DNA from: Dipteris shenzhenensis
Lineage: Eukaryota > Polypodiophyta > Polypodiopsida > Gleicheniales
Assembly (NCBI GenBank): GCA_047967505.1
Contig: CM106539.1
Reading direction: 5' to 3' (one strand)
DNA: 64,000 bases
The notes below the pieces were generated by a model. The model worked only from the letters and a program-made list of their open reading frames with translations. It did not search any database and had not been told where the DNA came from. The position numbers were made by a program, and so were the translations under genes. Shown one piece after another: positions 58,301-64,000 of the stretch; position 1 is the first letter of the stretch, and the number at the start of each line of letters is the position of its first letter.

Positions 58301-60523
58301 CAAAGATTGCAAGTTCATCTTCCGATGCGTAATAACATCATCTTTCGAGATGATGATGATTTGCAAAATGTTGTAGGCAGGGAACAAAATCAAAAGACCA
58401 CCCTCACAGAATGGTTCACTTATAATCAGTTGCAATCTGACGCAAGCAACTTGCTGTATGGTGACTTGCCAGAGAAGTTGGTTTGGAACAAAACCAGTAA
58501 GCGGTGGACTAGAAGACAAAAGGGGAATACCATAGGTCGGATGTACAATATTTCCCCCTCAGCTGGTGAGCTCTACTTCATGCGTATGCTTCTTAATGTG
58601 TGCACGGGATGCAAGTCCTTTGATGACCTACGTACTTTTGACAGCCAAGTGTACCCTACTTTCAAGGCAGCATGCATAGCACGAGGATTGTTGGAGAGTG
58701 ATGATGAATGGTTTGTGTGTATGCAAGAGGCTGTGTTTTATCAAAATAGTGCACAATTGAGACACCTATTTGTCACAATATTGGTTTTTTGTGAGCCAAC
58801 ATCTCCTCAACTTTTGTGGGAAAAATTTTCCCTTGAGCTTTCGGATGATTTTTTTTATATATTGGAATCGAGTATGGGGAATTTAATTGGTCGTCGTGAA
58901 ATAGCAATAAAGAAGGCTATATTGCACTTAGAGCACATTCTTCAACAACATGGGCGAAGGTTGGCTGAGTTTGACGGGATGCCTGTTGTAGATAGAACAT
59001 CTTTGTTAGAAGCTGGAAATGGCTTATTGCAAGAAGAAAGAATGTTTGATTGTGTGAAAGAAGCACAGACTGCCCAGCAAATGGAAATGTCCTTGAATCA
59101 CTGTCAACGTGCTGCATTCGATCGGATTTTGGCAAGGGTTTATGGAGATGGTGGTGAGGTCTTTTTTCTCGATGGTTTAGGAGGGTCTGGAAAGACCTTT
59201 CTCTACAATTGCTTGCTCTCTCGATTGCGTGGGGAGGGGCTCATCGCTTTGGCATGTGCATCTTCTGGGATTGCTGCATTGCTACTAGCCAATGGACGCA
59301 CGGCACACTCACGATTCAAGATACCGTTGGAGCTGGATGGTACTAGCAGTTGCAATATTAAGGTTAATAGTCAACTGGCAGATGTTTTGAGGATGGCTAG
59401 GCTGATAATATGGGATGAGGCACCCATGACTCACCGGTTTGCTTTTGAGGCACTAGACAGAACTTTGCGAGATATCATGTCCAATGAGCAACTTTTTGGT
59501 GGGAAGGTGGTATTGTTGGGGGGGGATTTTAGGCAAGTCTTGCCAGTTCTTCCAAAGGCAGGACGAGAGGACATTGTCAATGCTACCTTATGCCACTCAA
59601 GGATTTGGGGTCGCACTACAGTATTGAAGTTAACGCAGAATATGCGGGTCCTTCGGAATGGTGATAATTGTGCTGAGCAAGAGTTCATGCAATGGGTTCT
59701 GGACATTGGCAATGGGATAAATAGATGTACAAAAGAAGATACTGTTGTGATTCCATCGCATATGCTTTTAGAGACAAAGTCCATGGAAGGCCTCATTAGA
59801 TGGGTGTATCGAGGGCTTGCAACTATTTTGGACTATGCACCATACTTTCGAGAGCGTGCTATTCTTGCACCTCGAAACATCGAGGTTGATGCAATTAATG
59901 CTACGGCATTGAAGGCAATGCCCGGTGAGGAAAGGGAGTACCTAAGTGCAGACTCAGTGGACAACTTAGGGGGAGATTCCTTTTTGTTTGCAGTCGAGTA
60001 TTTGAACAGTCTTGATCTTGGTGGTGGATATCCCCCGCATCGGTTGGTTTTGAAAAGAAATGCTCCTATAATTTTGTTGCGTAATTTGAATCCTCGCCAG
60101 GGTTTGTGCAATGGGACACGGTTGATATGCAAAGAGTTTCACACAAAAGTGTTAGAAGCTGAAATCATTACTGGTAACAATGCTGGTGATAGAACGTTTA
60201 TTCCAAGGATAACATTCATTCCGACCAACGTTAAACTTCCATTCAACATGAGGAGACGGCAATTTCCTATCCGATTGGCATTTGGCATGACAATCAATAA
60301 GTCACAGGGCCAAACATTGTCACTTTTGGGGCTGTACTTGGCGACACCGGTATTCAGTCATGGCCAATTATATGTGGCATTTTCACGTATCCGATCATCA
60401 AACGCTGTTAAGGTTTTTATTTCGCAGAGTGCGTCTGATGCCAAGGGCGAGGAGATGGATAATACTTCTACCACAAATGTTGTGTACAAGGAAGTTTTGC
60501 AATTGGCAACAGCAAGAGCCTAG
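55310..60523 (+). CDS. Helitron RepHel protein: HUH Rep endonuclease fused to Pif1-like helicase
   Basis: This 1737-aa protein would nick, transfer and unwind DNA in rolling-circle-like transposition. I start it at ATG 55310 (MARQIEERLHSIRSHRRRL); a splice acceptor (TTTATGTAG) just before it leaves room for an upstream exon. Residues about 20-269 are three 83-aa repeats (listed separately). A CxxC...CC zinc-binding segment begins at C336 (CSFCQAQLWKQ). The Helitron-like N and Rep part (about 600-940) has FITFTCNPKWAEI, the HUH histidines H793 and H795 (GLPHSHILLIL), and the two-tyrosine motif KYLYKYVYKG (Y928, Y932). The helicase (about 1265-1730) has Walker A GGSGKT (K1295), Walker B IIWDEAP (D1369, E1370), LLGGDFRQVLPV, LTQNMRV, MTINKSQGQT and VAFSRIR. 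All key residues are present and no stop or frameshift is seen, so the gene may be active. Its last 209 codons are duplicated downstream. Confidence 0.95.
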   Translation: MARQIEERLHSIRSHRRRLLDSTRAARRAYAIQRTRSKTQGARSMRVAVESMGVEVGVCSQHNQIHGCSNVACIVAENTMDLNTSVTVGRVHQHASVIGTRTQMDSTRAARRSYAIQRTRSKTQGVRSMRVAVESMDVEDGLRRQQDQMYGHSNVACIAENTMDVNTLPTVDNEHEHAPVIGTSTQMDSTRAARRIYAIQRTRSRTQVARSVRGAMESMDVEVGLRREQNQMHGHSNVGCTAENRMDLHTAPIVCNEHEHAPVVCTTTHMDATRDATHLRAPRRVVHNRAVILGAGGSLSILHTFPLRENVEHPSLYPLVFNAPSVHALGSMDHTCSFCQAQLWKQETRMHMHQVVGKHCCKVGRVSLLPLEEPPEISRVLLHGHDARSRLFKKNIRAYNSAMAFVSLGAHVDQMFRGNGGIQNFRVHGSVYHQVGNLLPDEARQEMPRFAQLYVYDTDHELEHRLHGMPGLDPGILELLQRMMHESNPYASALMAIGQVLRTNPHTNLRMVICESRSTSRQYLAPMASEVAAIMPGQGDDFDIGNRDIQIFSRNGFVRRISNLHRSYMPLMYVLLFPRGEDGWHPYIPYSDVPNHTPLHEIRGQSCVTQRQYYAYLLQVRYDTNACLLRGGRLLQQYMVDAYSSMEESRLVWIRNNQASLRAEVYQGLMDMVNTADGTRTVLGNAAGRRVVLPSSFTGGPRYMCQLYQDAMAIVRKRGKPDLFITFTCNPKWAEISIALLPGQTAQDRPDLTARVFFQKHKDMMQSIIKHNLFGKVVGYVSVIEFQKRGLPHSHILLILESGFKPVEIGHYDRLVCAELPDKAMFPELHDIIGQCNVHGPCGALNPSAACMVDGKCIRHYPRGFSQTTIVGNDGYPVYMRRDDGRKIQVKGGVIDNRWIVPFNPFLSMKYKAHINVEICSTITAVKYLYKYVYKGHDRAIIKMQLNNAGEQGHLHNIVDGGNIDEISSYLDARYVSASEACWRIYEYATHDEKPDVQRLQVHLPMRNNIIFRDDDDLQNVVGREQNQKTTLTEWFTYNQLQSDASNLLYGDLPEKLVWNKTSKRWTRRQKGNTIGRMYNISPSAGELYFMRMLLNVCTGCKSFDDLRTFDSQVYPTFKAACIARGLLESDDEWFVCMQEAVFYQNSAQLRHLFVTILVFCEPTSPQLLWEKFSLELSDDFFYILESSMGNLIGRREIAIKKAILHLEHILQQHGRRLAEFDGMPVVDRTSLLEAGNGLLQEERMFDCVKEAQTAQQMEMSLNHCQRAAFDRILARVYGDGGEVFFLDGLGGSGKTFLYNCLLSRLRGEGLIALACASSGIAALLLANGRTAHSRFKIPLELDGTSSCNIKVNSQLADVLRMARLIIWDEAPMTHRFAFEALDRTLRDIMSNEQLFGGKVVLLGGDFRQVLPVLPKAGREDIVNATLCHSRIWGRTTVLKLTQNMRVLRNGDNCAEQEFMQWVLDIGNGINRCTKEDTVVIPSHMLLETKSMEGLIRWVYRGLATILDYAPYFRERAILAPRNIEVDAINATALKAMPGEEREYLSADSVDNLGGDSFLFAVEYLNSLDLGGGYPPHRLVLKRNAPIILLRNLNPRQGLCNGTRLICKEFHTKVLEAEIITGNNAGDRTFIPRITFIPTNVKLPFNMRRRQFPIRLAFGMTINKSQGQTLSLLGLYLATPVFSHGQLYVAFSRIRSSNAVKVFISQSASDAKGEEMDNTSTTNVVYKEVLQLATARA
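55367..56116 (+). repeat. Three in-frame 249-bp repeats in the RepHel N-terminus
   Basis: Units at about 55367-55618, 55619-55867 and 55868-56116 each encode about 83 residues beginning (L/M)DSTRAARRxYAIQRTRS and including VESM(G/D)VE, HGxSNVxC, AEN and HxHAxVxGT. A degenerate fourth start (MDATRDATHLRA) follows at 56117. The units keep the frame exactly. The arginine-rich opening could bind nucleic acid or act as a nuclear signal; this is inference. Confidence 0.9.
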
Positions 60524-60840
60524 GAGTATGACATTGCTCCTTCAAGCCCTCCTCAGACTTTCTTGGGTGGAAAATCTTCATTTCGGTAATCTTTGTATAG
60601 CTTTTTTTAAGTTCTTTCAGTATTCCAACTATCATAGGTCTTTGGGAATGTTGGCTATTTATACAAAGATGAAGTGAGACGTAATATTTCATGACTTTGT
60701 CCTTGATAATGTTTGGATTTCATTTTTAATTTGAGTTATGGGTTTGCAATACACTACAGGCTATTTTCTCTTCAAAGCCTATTGTTTTTTTCCAGTATAT
60801 GTAGATTGACACGTGCATTCTTTTTTTGCAATGTGATAGG

Positions 60841-61613
60841 ATGTCTAGGCAGTTCACATTTGTCACCGAAACAAGAGCACAGGTGCAAGGTACATAGTTG
60901 CTTGACAACCACGTTTTATGTTGACACGTTTAATAGTATAGTCACTCACTTTTAGAAAATTGTAGATCCTGCGGGCTGGGGATCTCTAGAGAGCGCACAA
61001 CTGTTGTTGGATTTGCTTGAGCTGGAGAGCTACCTTGGGTAAGAACTGTGTGCATTGTTTAATGCTTTATTTTTGTTAAAACAAAAGTCTTTTTGGATTA
61101 TATTTGAGTGAGAAAACATGCTATTGTTTGTCTTTTAGGACTGTTCCTGATTCAGGGTTTCTAATGAATCTCCACGTCCACAATCCTTTGGATGGACGAG
61201 TCCATTTGGGATATTACGCTGTCCTGGCTTGCCGGCTTCATAGGGATGATGGACCACAGACCATCACTGTTCGTTGGCTGGGATACTATGAACGTGTGTG
61301 GACACGAATTTTCTATCGAGGGCAAAATGGGGACTACACGTACACCTTTGCCAGCATTGTTGACAGCCCTTTGCGTCTGAGTAAGTACTCTAAAGAATGA
61401 GTTGGGTTTTACCAACATACATGTATAAAAGTTTTATGGCTCAATAATTATAGTTTCTAAGTTGTCTTTCTATGTGATGCTGGTCCAGATACGATTGTTG
61501 GTACTCCGTTGTATGTTCGTAGCCGTGGTGGACGCGGCGGACGTGGTGGACGTAGACTGAATGGCCGTCGCAGGCTTTTCCCTGCAGTACATGGCCGCAG
61601 ACTTTTCCCTTAG
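60841..61613 (+). CDS. Four-exon Helitron accessory gene, 163-aa RGG-box protein (predicted)
   Basis: I infer exons 60841-60882, 60956-61038, 61139-61380 and 61489-61613. The joins use CAG/GTGCAA, TTTTAG/AAAA, TTGG/GTAAGA, TTTTAG/GACT, CTGA/GTAAGT and GTCCAG/ATAC; all are GT-AG and the frame is kept across them to TAG 61611. The product starts MSRQFTFVTETRAQ, has an acidic Leu-rich helix (SAQLLLDLLELESYLG), a compact domain (LGYYAVLACRLHRDDGPQTI, VRWLGYYERVWTRIFYRG), and a basic tail SRGGRGGRGGRRLNGRRR. RGG boxes bind RNA or single-stranded DNA. I do not recognise the family. It follows RepHel by 317 bases on the same strand. A splice-acceptor-like sequence before the ATG (CAATGTGATAG) means a further 5' exon, or splicing from RepHel, is possible. 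Confidence 0.6.
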
Positions 61614-61943
61614 GAATGTTTGTGTGTGTATTGTAGATTTTGTATGTTCAGTTATGACTTTATTTTGTGGCTCTGTATTTGGATATATCAGTCAGTTCTT
61701 TGATGTAGCTATTGCATGTTCAGACATGTGATTGCACTTTTGGATGTGATATTTTTTGAAGTACTCTATCATAGAGAAATTTTTTATTGGACATGGCAAA
61801 TGTGGAGTACATGGCCGGCATAGGCTTTTCCCTATAGTACATGGCCGCAGACTTTTCCCTTTAGGGATGTTTGTGTGTCTATTGTACATTTTGTATATTC
61901 AGTTATGACTTTGTATGCGGATGTGTATTTGGACATATCATTT
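61585..61943 (+). repeat. Sub-repeat in the 3' tail (about 247-bp spacing)
   Basis: GTACATGGCCGCAGACTTTT and the following roughly 95 bases (GTTTGTGTGT, TTGTATGTTCAGTTATGACT, TATTTGGATATATCA) occur at 61588-61690 and again at 61836-61941; both are repeated in copy 2 at 63628-63730 and 63875-63975. The second member contains TCCCTTTAGGGA, a short perfect hairpin. Confidence 0.85.
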
Positions 61944-62570
61944 AATGCTACGGCATTGAAGGAAATGCCCGGTGAGGAAAGGGAGTACCTAAGTGCAGAC
62001 TCAGTGGACAACTTAGGGGGAGATTCCTTTTCGTTTGCAGTCCAGTATTTGAACAGTCTTGATCTTGGTGGTGGATATCCCCCGCATCGGTTGGTTTTGA
62101 AAAGAAATGCTCCTATAATTTTGTTGCGTGATTTGAATCCTCGCCAGGGTTTGTGCAATGGGACACGGTTGATATGCAAAGAGTTTCACACAAAAGTGTT
62201 AGAAGCTGAAATCATTACTGGTAACAATGCTGGTGATAGAACGTTTATTCCAAGGATAACATTCATTTCGACCAATGTTAAACTTCCATTCAACATGAGG
62301 AGATGGCAATTTCCTATCCGATTGGCATTTGGCATGACAATCAATAAGTCACAGGGCCAAACATTGTCAGTTTTGGGACTGTACTTGGCGACACCGGTAT
62401 TCAGTCATGGCCAATTATATGTGGCATTTTCACGTATCCGAGCATCAAACGCTGTTAAGGTTTTCATTTCACAGAGTGCGTCTGATGCCAGGGGTGAGGA
62501 GATGGATAATACTTCTACCACAAATGTTGTGTACAAGGAAATTTTGCAATTGGCAACAGCAAGAGCCTAG
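61944..62570 (+). pseudogene. Duplicated C-terminal RepHel helicase segment
   Basis: It encodes the last 209 residues of RepHel (NATALKEMPGEEREYLSADS onward), including LVLKRNAPIILLRDLNPRQG, MTINKSQGQT and VAFSRIR, and ends at the same stop. There are no stops or frameshifts, but there is no Walker A or B and no Rep domain, so it cannot act as a helicase alone. The frame stays open upstream to 61875 only by chance. Substitutions against the parent include MRRRQF to MRRWQF and RSSNA to RASNA. It may be expressed as a fragment only if an upstream promoter exists. Confidence 0.85.
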
Positions 62571-62890
62571 GAGTATGATGACATTGCTCTTTCAAGCCCT
62601 TCTTAGACTTTCTTGGGTGGAAAATCTTCATTTCGGTAATCTTTGTATAGCTTTTTTTAAGTTCTTTCAGTATTCCAACTATGATAGGTCTTTGGGAATG
62701 TTGGCTATTTATACAAAGATGAAGTGAGACGTAATATTTCATGACTTTGTCCTTGATAATGTTTGGATTTCATTTTTAATTTGAGTTATGGTTTTGCAAT
62801 ACACTACAGGCTATTTTCTCTTCAAAGCCTATTGTTTTTTTCCAGTATATGTAGATTGACACGTGCATTCTTTTTTTGCAATGTGATAGG

Positions 62891-63653
62891 ATGTCTAGGC
62901 AATTCACATTTGTCACCGAAACAAGAGCACAGGTGCAAGGTACATAGTTGCTTGACAACCACGTTTTATGTTGACACGTTTAATAGTATAGTCACTCACT
63001 TTTAGAAAATTGTAGATCCTGCGGCTGGGGATCTCTAGAGAGCGCACAACTGTTGTTGGATTTGCTTGAGCTGGAGAGCTACCTTGGGTAAGAACTGTGT
63101 GCATTGTTTAATGCTTTATTTTTGTTAAAACAAAAGTCTTTTTGGATTATATTTGAGTGAGAAAACATGCTATTGTTTGTCTTTTAGGACTGTTGCTGAT
63201 TCAGGGTTTCTAATGAATCTCCACGTCCACAATCCTTTCGATGGACGAGTCCATTTGGGATATTACGCTGTCCTGGCTTGCCGGCTTCATAGGGATGATG
63301 GACCACAGACCATCACTGTTCGTTGGCTGGGATACTATGAATGTGTGTGGACACGAATTTTCTATCGAGGGCAAAATGGAGACTACACGTACACCTTTGC
63401 CAGCATTGTTGACAGCCCTTTGCGTCTGAGTAAGTACTCTAAAGAATGAGTTGGGTTTTACCAACATACATGTATAAAAGTTTTATGGCTCAATAATTAT
63501 AGTTTCTAAGTTGTCTTTCTATGTGATGCTGGTCCAGATACGATTGTTGGTACTCCGTTGTATGTTCGTAGTCGTGGTGGACGTGGTGGACGTAGACTGA
63601 ATGGCCGTCGCAGGCTTTTCCCTGCAGTACATGGCCGCAGACTTTTCCCTTAG
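62891..63653 (+). pseudogene. Second copy of the RGG-box gene, frameshifted
   Basis: Exons at 62891-62932, 63006-63087, 63188-63429 and 63538-63653 correspond one to one with the upstream gene, and all splice sites are kept. Exon 2 has lost one G (GCGGCTGGGG against GCGGGCTGGGG), which shifts the frame and gives an early stop. Exon 4 has lost exactly 9 bases, one RGG unit. Changes in exon 3 are conservative or few (NPLDGRV to NPFDGRV, YERV to YECV). The copy appears to have decayed slightly since duplication while the upstream copy stayed open. Confidence 0.75.
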
Positions 63654-64000
63654 GGATGTTTGTGTGTGTATTGTAGATTTTGTATGTTCAGTTATGACTT
63701 TATTTTGCGGCTATGTATTTGGATATATCAGTCAGTTCTTTGATGTAGCTATTGCATGTTCAGACATGTGACTGCACTTTTGGATGTGATATTTTGAAGT
63801 ACTCTGTCTTACAGAATTTTTTTTTTGGACATGGTGGATGTGGAGTACATGGCTGACGCAAGCTTTTCCCTATAGTACATGGCCGCAGTCTTTTCCCTTT
63901 AGGGATGTTTGTGTGTCTATTGTAGATTTTGTATGTTCAGTTATGACATTGTATGTGGATGTGTATTTGGACATATTAATGAGTTCTCTGATTTCACTTT

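Larger units (their letters stand above)
59898..63990 (+). repeat. 2.05-kb tandem duplication of the RepHel 3' end and RGG gene
   Basis: Copy 1 runs from about 59898 (ATGCTACGGCATTGAAGG) to 61944, copy 2 from 61945 to about 63980. The offset is 2047 bases at the helicase stop codons (60521 and 62568) and 2050 after a 3-base indel. The copies are nearly identical, with scattered substitutions. Each holds the terminal helicase coding segment, the RGG-box gene with its introns, and a 3' tail. Copy 2 ends by continuing (ATATTAATGAGTTCTC) in the way copy 1 would have if no duplication had occurred. Confidence 0.95.
47711..64000 (+). mobile_element. Putative autonomous Helitron, 3' end not identified
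   Basis: An intact RepHel gene (55310-60523) defines a Helitron. The likely 5' terminus is A/TCTATCTATTCTATTAAGGA at 47711, which fits the TC start and TATTAA-type terminal sequence of many plant Helitrons; an earlier copy of the same word at 46965 is an alternative. The interior carries microsatellites and segmental duplications (48.0-53.4 kb), a coiled-coil ORF, RepHel, a spliced RGG-box ORF and a 2.05-kb tandem duplication. I could not locate a CTRR end with its hairpin before the window closes, so the right border is unknown. The presence of a Helitron is secure; its borders are inferred. Confidence 0.6.

Noticed and set aside
61875-61943. Extra N-terminal residues of the duplicated helicase fragment
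   Set aside because: This stretch corresponds to the noncoding 3' tail of copy 1; it is open by chance and not homologous to RepHel.

Overview
This is nuclear DNA of a land plant, made almost wholly of transposable elements in different states of decay. The case for a plant rests on L1-type LINEs with the plant ORF1 and zf-RVT modules, Ty3 elements with an initiator-Met-tRNA primer binding site, a Ty1/copia integrase scrap, GT-AG introns and a plant-type RepHel Helitron. Long (GA)n arrays and the style of the repeats make a fern or other large-genome non-angiosperm plausible, but I cannot fix the lineage. I see no rRNA, tRNA, CRISPR array or bacterial operon. I found no ordinary host gene that is clearly intact; one short plastid-targeted-looking ORF (15513-15860, minus) is a weak candidate first exon.

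Layout. 1-7107: a 3'-truncated LINE ORF2 fragment runs head-to-tail into a nearly complete but mutated LINE (5' UTR with a TCCGTACAG repeat, ORF1, endonuclease, reverse transcriptase, poly-A), and a Ty1/copia integrase piece sits inside its endonuclease. 8.6-14.05 kb: several minus-strand LINE remnants, plus a 458-bp near-perfect inverted repeat that interrupts one ORF1. 16.4-27 kb: one or two decayed Ty3-like elements in which nearly all recognisable nonsense codons are TAG where glutamine is expected. 27-35 kb: AT-rich DNA without genes, with small local duplications. 35083-40881: a minus-strand Ty3 element with both LTRs, gag, protease, RT and the start of RNase H, but no integrase, and with a threefold LTR-edge/PBS junction. 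40.9-44.2 kb: a minus-strand LINE with an internal deletion. 46-53.4 kb: microsatellites, GC-rich triplet repeats and segmental duplications.

47.7-64 kb (possibly from 46965) reads as an autonomous Helitron on the plus strand. It holds a 246-aa coiled-coil ORF of unknown function, an intact 1737-aa Rep/Pif1-helicase protein with a triplicated arginine-rich N-terminal module, and a downstream ORF that I reconstruct as four exons (163 aa, RGG-box tail). A 2.05-kb tandem duplication then repeats the last part of the helicase gene and the whole RGG gene; the second RGG copy has a 1-bp frameshift and has lost one RGG unit. This Helitron, with its RGG accessory gene and 3' module duplication, is the least conventional and best preserved system in the window.
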